Source: Philhelius pedissequus (lineage: Eukaryota > Arthropoda > Insecta > Diptera > Syrphidae). Taken from it: 64,000 nucleotides of DNA. A program made the position numbers and the translations under genes. Numbering within the stretch: the stretch's first letter is position 1; the number at the start of each line of letters is the position of its first letter. The stretch is taken from contig OU343161.1 in the NCBI GenBank assembly GCA_910595825.1, positions 194,945,220 through 195,009,219 on the forward strand, given 5' to 3'. Of this stretch, positions 10,926 through 21,283 are shown one piece after another. Under the pieces are notes generated by a model, which saw only the letters and a list, made by a program, of their open reading frames with translations, did not search any database and was not told the DNA's origin.

Positions 10926-11116
10926 TATGTGTCTATTGGAAGAGGAACAGAAAAGTTACTTGTGTGCATGTTTCAGCTTGTAGGCAAATGTCACTAGATA
11001 GCAGAGGTTTCGGGACCTTATGTTATTTATTAGTTTATGGTCGGAACTGTGGAAATTTTTGAATTCAGTTTGTGGAACGAATATACATGTATGATGTATC
11101 CGAACGAGAACATAGT

Positions 11117-11318
11117 TGTGGGTGGCAATGGTGCAGTGGGTAAAGTGCTCGATTGCTAACTTAGACGTGTGGGTTCGATCACCACGCTAGGCGCATTCTT
11201 TTCTATACCTCCAATTTTAATTGGATGCCGCCCATGGGTTAAAATGAGACAGTCAATACCTGGTTCTCAAATCCACTGTGCCAAACTAGTGCCGTGCAAT
11301 TCAAAATAAAAAAAAAAA
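11117..11318 (+). mobile_element. tRNA-derived SINE with poly(A) tail
   Basis: The tRNA-like head has an RNA polymerase III A box (TGGTGCAGTGGGTAA, about 11129) and B box (GGTTCGATCACC, about 11172). A tRNA-unrelated body follows, then an A-rich tail (AAAATAAAAAAAAAAA) ending near 11318. A clear target duplication was not seen. The SINE sits inside the hAT, which sits inside copia, giving three layers. Confidence 0.7.
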
Positions 11319-11593
11319 GTTCCTGGAAATATTTAGGTCCGGAACGACCCAATTGCCAACTCTACAATCTTTAAGGAATGATCGACATTTACGTTTGGAT
11401 GATAATAATAGTACTTTCGATTTGAACAATTTTTGAAAAAAAAAAGTGGTTTCATAATTGTGTTGAGTATTGTTTTCTTACATAATATAGCGCTGCAACC
11501 GATTTTTTTAAGTATTCAGTTATGTCTTAAAATTTACTAAATAGAACAGTGCTCTTATTCAAAGATAATAACTGTGCATGAGGTAAAATATTA

Positions 11594-11930
11594 GTGCACT
11601 TCGCTGAAATGCTTAATTCTGATGTGGCTAGTATTATTGACAGCAGGAATCATGAATCACTGGAAATGCAGGCTTACAAGCTGTTGATAAATAGTTACTT
11701 ACAATCTTGTTTCCCGAACGTTGAAACTGCTTTGCGCATTTATATGTCTCTCATGATCACCAACTGCAATATTAAAACGTGTTAAAAATGAATTGCGGAA
11801 TACAATGAACCAACAACGTATTAATCACCTCACTTTAATTGAATATTGGACATTATTTACTCCGAGAAATCGATATCAACAGCATTATTTATAAATTTGC
11901 CCAAATTAAATCAAGAAGTTTGTTTGTAAT
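11594..11930 (+). pseudogene. hAT transposase C-terminal fragment
   Basis: Reads YKLLINSYLQSCFPNVETAL then RIYMSLMITNC, followed after a frameshift or deletion by RVKNELRNTMNQQRINHLTL and then a REIDINSIIYKFAQIKSRS-like end. This is the dimerisation region of DUF4371-type hAT transposases (FPN...ALRI-LSLM-TNCS, then K-LRS-M---RL--L). The SGERSFSKL segment expected in between is lost. It belongs to the 9457-12042 element. Confidence 0.75.
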
Positions 11931-13684
11931 AGTTTTGTTTTATTTAATACCATAAACTCGATAAGTACCTAACATAAAACATTCCAAGAGCCCATTGATA
12001 GAATTTGCTACAGGCCCCGCGCTGGCTTAATGCGCCACTGCATTTGTTCAGGCATCACACGACAGTGCCTAAATTAGAAATACTGATGAAACAAACGTCA
12101 ATAAACTGAAAAGATTTCCATCAATGACTATAAAGATAGAATTCACAGTGTTGAAACAAATAACATTGGCATATAGGCATCTGCATCACAAACTCGCAAA
12201 AGTGAACGGGAGCGGAAGCAGCCAATTAGAATGAATTTACTTGCGGAATCAATTGGCAATAATAAGAAGTTTGCACTGTCCGCACAAGAGTATGTAGAAA
12301 ATGATCCCACATCTATTGAAGAAGCAAGGACACGTGATGATTGGCACTAATGGAAATTGGCTATTGAATATGAATATAAATCTTTACTTACGAACAATAC
12401 ATGAAATTTATGTGAACTACCGAAAAATCGCTAGGCTATTCCGCATTTCTAAGCTGAAGTGCAAAGCCAAAGGTAAAGTTGACAAAGTGAGATTAGTTGC
12501 CAAAGGATGTTCACAGAAAGAAGGTTTCGATTATAATGAAACATATGCACCAGTAGCTAAATTACCAACGTTGCGTATTTTATTTGCAATGGTCATACAG
12601 TACAATATGCACATTCACCAAATGGACGTAAAAGCAGCATTTCTCAATGGCGATTTGAATGAAGAAATCTATATGAAACAACCAGATGGTTAAGCTAAGG
12701 ACTCCAAAGTATGCTAATTGAACAAATCAATTTATGGCTTTAAACAAGCATGAAGTATGTGGAACGATAAATTTAATACATTCATTACACACATAGGGCT
12801 CAAGCGCTGTGCATCGGACTATTGCTTATATACAAAATTCGACAAATGTATTCGGTGTTGCATACTTTTGTATGTAGATGACGTGTTGATGAAGTCGTGT
12901 GAAGTCTTTACTTGGAAAAGAATTCGAAATGACAGATATTGGTAAGATTTAATCATTTCTTGGAATGCATATTGAACATGATCAGCAAAATGGAATCATC
13001 AAATTTATTCAAGGACAATTTTTGAAAAATGTTATTAAAAAATTTGGCATAAACGAATGTAAACAGTGTCAACATCTATTGAAAAAGGTTAATAATTGGA
13101 AGCAAGTGATACAATTACCGATTCGAGCTTATCGGTTTTTTAACATATGCAACATTGACAACAAGACCGGACTTATGTGCTGCAAAAAAACACTTCAAAA
13201 GATTCCAAAGTTGTTACACACATGAGCATTTTACTCATGCAAAACCAGTTTTACGTTATGTACAAGGTACATTAGACTTTAAATTGGAATATCGCAGAAA
13301 TGAAAAAGCTGAATCATTACTCGGACATGCTGATTCAGATTGGGCTGGAGATAAAACGATTGCAAATCAACAGAAGGATTTGTTTTTAAACTATTTGGTA
13401 ACACAGTGATCAGGTCCACACATTAGCAAAGTACAATTAGTCAATCATCCCCTGAAACCGATTATGCAGCAGTTATTGAAGCACTAAATGAAGTGGAGTG
13501 AATTAAGCAATGGCTTCGTGAATTGAACATCGAACCAAATGAACCAACGATCGTCAATGAAGATAAATCAATAATGTATTAACGCAGCGGAAAAACCAAT
13601 GACTCATAACCGATTGAAAAACGTAGCTGTAAAATATCATGTCATTCGTGATACAATCGAAAAGTACAGTAGTGGTAGAATCTA

Positions 13685-14335
13685 CCTCTGCTTTATCTAA
13701 CATAGATGGTTATCACCCGCCACTTGATATTTTTCTTGACTTGAGAGGTCATTTACTAGAAAATAATAATCCGCATGACTGCTCCCATACTTTTGAATTT
13801 CGCAAAGGTGAATTTCAACAGCTCTTGGATAGTTTAATAAACTTTCGAATTCTATAACAAATATCTGGAAACCATGAGTCGTTCCTTGAAGTTAGACCCG
13901 AAAAACTTCTGGAAATTTATAAATTCTAAAAAAAAATGTAATGGGTATCCAGGAAATCTTATTTATAATGAAGTAATCTTGAGTACAACTTCTCAAATCT
14001 GTGAGGGATTTGCGAGTAATTTCAGTCAATTCTTCATTGAAAATCCTGTTGTTGTACGAAAACTATTTTCGTTTTCTTACGAAATTGTCCTCAAGTATCA
14101 TTTAACAATATTACAATGGAACGTGAAAAAAATGTAGGTCCATTTTAGCTCTTCCTCTGAGAAATATTTTAGAACTATCTTTGAAATAAGGTAAGTTTCC
14201 TTCAGTTTGGAAGAATGCATTTATAACCCCAGTATTTATAAAGGGAGTCAAGACCAATGTTATCAACTACATATATACCAATTTCTAAACTATCTTGAAG
14301 TTCTTTTTAAGCCCAATTTAGACTTTTCTGTTCAT
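13685..14335 (+). pseudogene. Jockey/CR1-type LINE fragment (endonuclease-RT linker and start of RT)
   Basis: Begins NIDGYHPPLDIFLDL (end of the endonuclease domain, DPYHPPL-type), then FRKGEFQQLLDSLIN, then LKLDPKNFWKFINSKKKCNG (about 13885-13945) and NEVILSTTSQICEGFASNFS. It goes on in a shifted frame with FPSVWKNAFITPVFIKGVK (about 14200-14250), the first RT motif of CR1/Jockey elements. It stops before the catalytic YADD box, so it is truncated on both sides. It directly abuts the copia RNase H end. Confidence 0.75.
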
Positions 14336-14354
14336 ATTAATATAATCGGGAACG

Positions 14355-14505
14355 GGTCAAAATTCTGGCTTAAAATACTGCTTTTCAAAATTCTGTTTTT
14401 CAAATGAAAATTCTGCTTTTCAAATTTCAGCTTTTTTTTATTTTGTTGCTTTCAAAATTTTGCTTCTCAAAATTTTGTCTGTCAATAAAAAAGATTATTT
14501 TTTTA
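14355..14505. repeat. short degenerate tandem repeat (TTCTGCTTTTCAAAA-like)
   Basis: About six imperfect units of roughly 20-25 bases: AAAATTCTGCTTTTCAAA, ATTTCAGCTTTTTTT, CAAAATTTTGCTTCTCAAA, AAAATTTTGTCTGTCAA. Noncoding. Confidence 0.6.
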
Positions 14506-14524
14506 ATTCGCTTTTTTACTTGCG

Positions 14525-15125
14525 ATATACTATATAGGCACTATATATGGCATGTTTTAGCATTTGGAAAAAAATCGAACTCGAGATTTTAATCAAAGTT
14601 CACATTATGATGATAGATAACACCAAAAAAGTTGCTGCCGCAATTCCGTCTGTCTGTCTGTCTGTCTGTAGAACGATCTACAGCCTAAGCGGCTTAACCG
14701 ATTTTGTTCAAACTTGGTGCTTAGGCTTTTCAGGTGATTGTCCAAAATAGATTTTTAAATCGTTGTTTTAGCCCCAAAAATAACGGTACTTGCCATACAA
14801 ATTTGTCTACCATCTTAATTATCGCAAAAACGCCTCCAACGATTTTGATAAAAATTGGTGTGTGTACCACCTTAAGTATGGTTTAAATGTTCGATACAAT
14901 TTTTCTAAAAATATATTGTTATTAACGGTACCTGCCATATAACCATTTTTTTGATTTTCGACATTCTCATAAGCAGCTGAACGGATTTCGATCAAGATTT
15001 TTATACAGGCGCTCCTTCGAATGCTTAATAATATTGCATTTCAAAATTTCGACAAATAGTTTTTTTTTGGATTTTTGAAAAAAAAATATTTTTTTTTTTG
15101 AAAATTCAATGTTTCGAAAACTATT
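14525..15125 (+). mobile_element. DINE-like element copy 1 (GTCT-tract family)
   Basis: Starts ACTTGCGATATACTATATAGG, then CGAACTCGAGATTTTAATCAAAG, a (GTCT)n tract at about 14648-14670, then the block TACAGCCTAAGCGGCTTAACCG, then AACGGTACTTGCCATACAAA and an A/T-rich end with TTTCGAAAAC. This order (subterminal block, GTCY microsatellite, conserved block) resembles DINE-1/HINE elements, which are non-autonomous Helitron relatives. Assignment to that group is inference; the shared family in this window is directly visible. Confidence 0.65.
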
Positions 15126-15155
15126 GTTAATCCAGTTAATTGAACATCAATTAAT

Positions 15156-16008
15156 GTTAGTGGCGCAAAATTTTAAGCAACCTATTATTAAAATCCTTAA
15201 CACGATACTAGTTAGCAATTTAATAATACATAGCAGCCTACTAACTTTTCATAAATTTTAAACATTTTGCTAACTAGTAAAATGCTAATTAACTAGATAG
15301 CAAAGCATTTGGAGGGTTTAAATTTTGATGAAGACTATTATTGTGTTTATGCTTTGTAGATTAATTATTTGTTGATGGAAGCCCAACATGTGCTCTAAAT
15401 AAGTATTCGATGTTTATAGTTTAATCATCTAACTTCATTATTTACAAAAAAAAAAGAAAAAAAAATGAACACGAGCAGGATTCGAACCTAGGCACCCCAC
15501 GTGCGAGGCCGTATACTATCAGATGACACTACAGATTCAGTACGATACTAAAAAATTAAAGTAGCCATTTCGTGATTTTGATTCTAAACAGCCTGATGTT
15601 AAGGGCTTAGCATGATACTACTGAACAGTTTGCTAATACTAAAGCACTTTACTAATATTTTCCTAATTTCAAACAATTTTTAACTAGTACCATACTAAAT
15701 CTATTTTCTTTTCTAACTTAACAATAAATCTATTTTCTTAGTAAACTACAACTAAACACGTCTAAAATAGTGCAAAAAAGTAAGCGAACATATCTCTTTG
15801 ACGTTTGTAAATGTCAAAGTGGCATATGGATTTAGTACGATACTAAAAAAAGAAAGTAGCAATTTTGTGATCTTAACTTTAGTAAAATGTTAAGAAAATA
15901 GTACAATACTAAACTGGTTTAAAATTAGCATAATCCTATTTTTAGCCTAGTATCATATTAAAAATGATTTAACATATTACTAAATCGTTTAAAATTTTGC
16001 GTCAATGT
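15156..16008. repeat. repeat element with inverted ends and recurrent GATACTA words
   Basis: The left GACGCAAAATTTTAA-type end (GTGGCGCAAAATTTTAAGC) and the right end (reverse ATTGACGCAAAATTTTAAAC) are inverted. Inside, (T)AGTACGATACTAAAAA-AAAGTAGC occurs twice (about 15537 and 15833), along with many CATGATACTA / ACGATACTAG variants. No coding sequence. Similar words recur at 40630-40870, so this is a dispersed family. Confidence 0.5.
15465..15540 (-). repeat. degenerate tRNA-like sequence
   Basis: The minus strand has a perfect B-box-like GGTTCGAATCC (about 15476-15487) with a weak A-box region about 40 bases before it, and a T-run after it that could act as a Pol III stop. Acceptor and T stems do not pair well enough for a working tRNA. 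It is probably a SINE head or tRNA pseudogene within the surrounding repeat. Confidence 0.45.
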
Positions 16009-16009
16009 C

Positions 16010-16714
16010 AATAAAATTAAAAAATTTCAGATTGAATTATTTTTTCGAAATCAGGAAAATTGCCTACTTTAAATCGGCAATCCCGGGTAAACATCCCTTT
16101 TCGCAAATCTGTAACTACAGATCTTTTTTCATACAAGCATTTTTATCCCACAAATAAAGTATGTACGTATACGCCTTCAGAATTTGAATTTCCAATATTA
16201 CCCTAGACAATTTTTTTTTGGTTGAAAGATTCATAGATAAAAAGTCAAATTTACAACAATAGCAGTGTTTTATTGGGAATCTATCCATTGTACATTAGGT
16301 AATTCCCAAAAAAACCCATCGACCGTAGCCTTTCTTTTAGTTTTGTAAGAATGGTAACCCTGCACAGGTATCACAAGCAATGAAAGAGTTTTGTACAAAG
16401 AATAATTAAAAAATATTAAAATTATGATCAATAATTTACTTTTAAATATATAAATTAGAAAGTTGAAAAACGTATTAATATTAATTAATGTTTGAAAACT
16501 ATTTCTTGTTTGCTTTTTTCTCCATTTTCAATTTTAAATTTGAACATTCATTTAGCATCAATAAAAATCAAATAATTAGTGAATGGGTCTGTTCATAAAC
16601 TATGGTCCAGTCCCTTTTTACACAAGGCAATTTTTGTATTGCTTTAAAAATCGTCTATGACATTCACACGAGGCAACAAAATTGCTGGAAATTGGTTTAT
16701 TTCCTTTTAACGTT
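16010..16714. other. no gene; contains a short relative of the fold-back inner arm
   Basis: AT-rich. The segment at 16262-16345 (GTGTTTTATTGGGAATCTAT ... CATCGACCGTAGCC) resembles the innermost part of the neighbouring fold-back arms (19900-19970), so it is a partial extra copy lying outside the main structure. Confidence 0.5.
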
Positions 16715-17892
16715 TCTTGGCTTGAACGCCCACTACACGTAGCTTAAATTGTTCACTCCCCTTACATTTCCCCTTTATATTTCATGCTTTTACTTATTTT
16801 AATAAACATTGGCTAGATTAGGCTTATGACTTATCCCGTGGACTAATTGCGAAATGCTATTAATAAGACAGAATTTCTGCTATTTGAAGCTTACCAACTT
16901 AATCCTTCGCTAGATCATCTAAAATGGTGGTCTAATGAAGGATTAAGAATTGGCATTTAAGAAAAAAATGTACAGGTACATAGAATAAAAAGAGATAGAG
17001 TTGAAACTTATTGTAGTAGATTTTGTTCGTTTTTTTATTAATAGAAAATTTTACTCAATGCTCTAACTCTTATTCCATGCTTTTGTAAGTCCATGGACTA
17101 AAGGTGGACTAAGCGTTTTGTATTAATACGGCTGATAGGCTTTTATCTTTCAAGTCAATTTACAAATTTATTCCATAAACAAAAACCAATGGGATCACAA
17201 AAATATACGCCCAATCCATGTAGTGAAGCGAAGTCCGCCCATGGCCAACGGCCATTAAGCAGTGCACAAAAAGCACATTTTGTGAAGTTAAGTTGTCCCT
17301 TAGTGCGTATAGCTCATAGAATTTCATACGAATAAATATTTTTTAGTACAGTGTCGAGCAGTTCCTCTGTAGTGCAATTTCGAAAAGTGCGGTTCTACCT
17401 TAAATCCACCCATTCAAACTTGTCAAATTGCTTTTCTGTAGATCTAAATAAAAAGATGATTTTTTTCACCAAACTCTGTTTGTTTATAACTACCAATAAA
17501 AATTGAACAGAAAACGAAAATTGGTCATAGTTAGTCAAAAATAAAAGCAAAACAGAATTCATTGAATGGCGATTGATTTCAAAATTGAAATCGGAATTTG
17601 TTAAAATGGATCAATTGACGTTAGGGGTATACAAAATTGCAAATATAGGTGGACTTTTAGACGTGCTCCAGCAAAACTTTTACTTACATTTTTTAATAGT
17701 AAAAGTGAGAAACTTTTCAGAAGAACAGCTTATATATTTATTAAAAAATGGAGTTATCTAAGATTTTAGAAATATAAACTGGCCAACTACAAAAAAAAAC
17801 AGAAAGAAAAAATAATCAAAAAGATCGAGAAATTAATAATTATAACTACTCCATGAACACATCCTCCATGAACTATCAATCGTACCAACAAA

Positions 17893-18612
17893 ATTTTTGA
17901 TGGGGGCAATACCCCCATTTATTTGGCTTAATACAAGCTTCATAACTTAACCTAACTTAAAACTATGAAACTTAGGGCTATGATTGGGTTGAATTGGGCG
18001 GACGATTTAACAGGAGGATTTTAAGGCTGGGAGTGCTGAGATTGAAGTCGAAACAGTTTTCGTTCAAATCAACCCTTCGCAGCATTCGGGTAATAGGTTC
18101 ATTGAAGCCATAAGAGGTACGATGAGTAGGCAGGTAGAAGAGGCGAGGGTTTCTTAGGTTACGAGGGTTAGTGTTGAAAAAGATAGAGTTGTAGAGGGTT
18201 TCAGAGTCAACGGAACCCGAGAGAAGTCGATGAATGAAGAGGATTTCTGTTATTTCTCTTCGCTCTTGCAGGGTATTGAGGTTAATTAGTTGGAGGCGAT
18301 TTTGATAGGGGGGAAGAATCAAGGAATTATTCCAAGGCAGGCCACGAAGGGCGAATCTTAAAAAACGGCGTTGAATGCCCTCGATTCTAGAAATATGAAT
18401 TTTTTGATATGGGGACCATAATTGACAGGCGTATTCAAGTAACGGGCGGACAAAGGTTATGTAGAGTGATCTGGTGACGTAGGGGTCGGAGAATTATTTG
18501 GACCATCGTTTCACAAAACCAAGCGTTGAATTGGCTTTAGAGATAATATTATCGATGTGTGTTATGAAATTGAGCTCTCGGTCACATAGTATGCCGAGGT
18601 CAAAACTATCGA
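17893..18612 (-). pseudogene. LINE 3' end (RT C-terminal region), 5'-truncated, inserted in the fold-back left arm
   Basis: The minus-strand ORF (18322-17978) encodes LPPYQNRLQLINLNTLQERR, then FIHRLLSGSVDSETLYNSIF, then HRTSYGFNEPITRMLRR and a C-terminal LS-P-LK block, the region after the RT domain in Jockey/CR1-type LINEs. Bases 18322-18612 carry further RT C-terminal sequence homologous to the copy at 26.6-27.6 kb. The 3' end has AATAAATGGGGG and a short hairpin (GGGGGTATTGCCCCC) and no long poly(A). It splits a sequence that is continuous in the right fold-back arm, so it arrived after the fold-back formed. Confidence 0.75.
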
Positions 18613-18742
18613 GACTCGAATAAACGTCAACCATCTATCTACCTTAGCATTCTACTTTAGCTTTTCATCGACCGTAGCGAATTGTATGTAAAATGTTACG
18701 ATGGATAAATTTCCCAAAAAAATACGGCTATGTAACATAATG

Positions 18743-19902
18743 TACAAGTCCAAGACCATTATGATGAATTCAATGGATGCACCGACTAGATCATCTCTCT
18801 TTAATATTTTGGAATGAAAAAACTTACCTACTATGTATATGTATGTGTACTAATGAAAATGCATATGCCCCTCGTAATTATATTAAAAGTTAGTCATTAT
18901 TGTATTTTGTTTTAGTCAATAAAAATATTTGCTGAAATGCGTCCAAAATTTAAGTTTGTTTTTATTTAATTTGTGGTTATTTTTAAATAGAATATAAATT
19001 TATTTACAAACTAAAAAAATACAGTGAAGTCAATAAGGCATTTGACTGCATATTATATTTTAATTAATAGTAAAATATTATTAAATGCAAAGTCAAAATT
19101 TGTATACCTATTATCAAGAAGAGAATTTCAAAATAATATTACCAATTTATTGTGGTGTCTTCCTTTAAAAACAACCATTTATTATTCACGCTTCCACTTA
19201 TTACTCAACTTTAAATATGTTCTTAAAATTCCATTGTAGATACTGGGTTTGCAAAAAGTCAATGAACAATGAAGTTTTACCGTCATCCTTCAACTGGAAA
19301 AAGATTTCTCTTTACACCTGCCAAGTCCAAAACATACGACGAGTTATAGATATTTTTGTATTGTAAGGTAAGGGTACCTACATACATGAATATCTACTTA
19401 TATATTTATGTACAATATACGTAGTTAATTAGAATAATGTATAAGCCTGTGTGTAAAAAAGCACATCCATCTTGCTATGTAAACCGTCCTTATAAATTCA
19501 TTGTTACACCCTAAATTCCCTTTCTAATGTACACTTCATGAAATCTTATCTTTATACTTTTTTAATGTGTGTTGTTCGCTCTACTTACCAAAAAACCAAA
19601 TGCGATTTTTTGGTTTGTATAATGGAATAGGTACAAATTACATGAAACCTCTAGAAACACACGCATTTCATAAATATCTACCAGAACATTACCTCAAATA
19701 AGTAGGTACGTTACAAGAATAATAATAAAACAAAAACATGCCATTAAAACAAAACAAGAGGAAAGCCAAACAAAAAGCCCATATCGCATTTTAATTTAAA
19801 AACGAAAAATAAAAACAAAACAGTAGAGGAGAGAAAACATTATCTAAAAGTATTTTAGTATTTCGATTTCAAATTGTTTATTATTATTGTTTACTACAGC
19901 CG
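18743..19902. other. fold-back spacer, no gene seen
   Basis: AT-rich, with ATGTATATGTATGTGTAC-type simple sequence near 18830-18850 and only short random ORFs (longest 71 codons at 19024-19239, no motif). Confidence 0.5.
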
Positions 19903-21283
19903 TGTTTCATTGGGAAATTTATCCATCGTAGCATTTTACATAAAATTCGCTACGGTCGATGAAAAGCTAAAGTAGAATGCTACAATGGATAGATGGTTGA
20001 CGTTTATTCGAGTCTCGATTTGATTTAGTTAGTTTTGTTTGTACGATTGATAGTTGAAATGAATCTCGACGGATGTGTTCATGGAGTAGTTATAATTATT
20101 AATTTCCATTCGTAAGACAAATCGATCTCTTTGATTGTATTTTTTCTTCTTTTTTTTGTAGTTGGAAAGTTTATACGAGTATTTCTAAAATCTCAGATAT
20201 AAGTCCATTTTTTTATAAATATTGGTATAAGCTGTTCTTCTGAGAAGTTTTTCACTTTTACTATTGAAAAGTATAAGTGAAAGTTCTTTAAATATTTTGC
20301 TCAGTTATTTTCTGGAGCAAGTCTAAAAGTCCAACTATATCTGCGATTTTGTATACCCCTTACGTTAATTGTTCAATTTTAACAAATTTCGATTTCCATT
20401 TTGAAAAACGAAATCAATCAATCAATTATGGGTAATTATAAATAAACGGAGTTTGGTGAAAAAAACATCTTTTTATTTAGATCTACAAAAATGCAATTTG
20501 ACAAGTTTGAATGGTTGGATTTAAGGTAGAACCACACTGGGCGAAATTGCACTACTGAGGAACTGCTCGACACTGCACTACAAATTATTTATTCGTATGA
20601 AATTCTATAAGCTATAACGCACTAAAGGGCAACTTAACTTCAAAAAATGTGCTTTCTGTGCACTGATTAATGGCCGTTGGCCATGGGCGGACTTCGCTTC
20701 ACTACATGGATTGGGCGTATATTTTTGTGATCCCATTGGTTTTTGTTTCTGGACATAGAAATGATAAAATGTTAACTATTTGTTCCTTACTTCGCTTATG
20801 TTAAGTGAAGTCTGATGAGGTGAATATTGAATTGAAAACGAAACGCACTCAGACAATGAATTTGTAAATTGACTTGAAAAATAAAACTCTATCAGCCCTA
20901 TTAATATAAAACGCTTAGTCCACCTTTAGTCCATGGACTTACAAAACCATGGAATAAGAGTTAGAGCATTGAGTAAAAGTTTCTATTAATAAAAAAAACG
21001 AACAAAATCTACTAAAATAAATATCAACTCTATCTCGTTTCATTCTATGTCCCTGTAATTTTTTTTTTTAAATGTCAATTCTTAGTCCTTCACTAGACCA
21101 CCGTTTTAGATGGTCTAGCGAAGGATTAAGTTGGTAAGCTTTAAATACCAGAAATTCTGTTTTATTAATAGCATTTCGCAATTAGTCAACGGAATACGTC
21201 ATAAACCATCTAAAAGCATGAAATATAAAGTGGAAATGTAAGGGGAGTGAACAATTTAAACTACGTGTAGTGTGCGTTCCAAA

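Larger units (their letters stand above)
9457..12042 (+). mobile_element. hAT transposon (2.6 kb) inserted in the copia remnant
   Basis: The left end CTGTGCCGGATTAGTCACG and the right end GCTTAATGCGCCACTG (reverse CAGTGGCGCATTAAGC) are diverged inverted repeats, with GC-rich inner ends (GCGGGCC / GGCCCCGCGC). The 8-bp flanks TATCTGTT and CATTTGTT match at 6 of 8 bases, as for an old hAT target duplication. A hAT transposase C-terminal remnant lies near the right end, on the plus strand. Much of the interior is later insertions: a SINE near 11117 and a hairpin element near 10537. It is certainly dead. Confidence 0.75.
9075..13680 (+). pseudogene. copia-type pol remnant (integrase C-end, RT, RNase H), interrupted by a hAT element
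   Basis: Ty1/copia polyprotein, decayed. Left part 9075-9456: integrase C-terminal block (KTAAELWFGHKLN, IRIFGSICY, then a YRLWD-IE..KLIIVRNVTF block). Right part 12043-13680: RT with KVRLVAKGCSQKEGFDYNETYAPV and MDVKAAFLNGDLNEEIYMKQP (12480-12690), YGFKQA, the LLYVDD catalytic box near 12867-12887, RNase H (LGHADSDWAGD near 13320-13350) and a RLKNVAVKYHVIRD C-terminal block. Many stops and frameshifts. Removing the hAT plus one target copy joins the two halves in frame as ...EDISVQASHDS. No LTRs were found, so both ends are lost. Confidence 0.85.
16715..21283. mobile_element. large fold-back structure: two inverted arms over 1 kb around a 1.16-kb spacer
   Basis: The left arm (16715-17892 plus 18613-18742) and the right arm (19903-21283) are reverse complements with small indels. 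Matching landmarks: CACTACACGTAG (16733 / 21265), GTGAACAATTTAA-type words (16750 / 21248), GGACTAAAGGTGGACTAAGC (17095 / 20916), GTGAAGCGAAGTCCGCCCAT (17223 / 20685), TCCATGAACACATCC (17850 / 20073) and ATCGACCGTAGCGAATT (18668 / 19965). The left arm is cut by a LINE at 17893-18612. The right arm carries about 100 extra bases near 20750-20850. The spacer 18743-19902 shows no coding sequence. It could be one fold-back transposon or two copies of a 1.3-kb element inserted in opposite orientation; no target duplication was found. Confidence 0.75.

Noticed and set aside
11117..11200. Functional tRNA gene
   Set aside because: A long unrelated body and poly(A) tail follow, so it is a SINE head.
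15465..15540. Functional tRNA gene
   Set aside because: Only the B box is good; the acceptor and T stems do not pair, and no clear anticodon arm is seen.
17573..17761. 62-codon ORF with a plausible protein look
   Set aside because: It lies in the fold-back arm; the copy in the right arm does not keep the frame, and there is no known motif.
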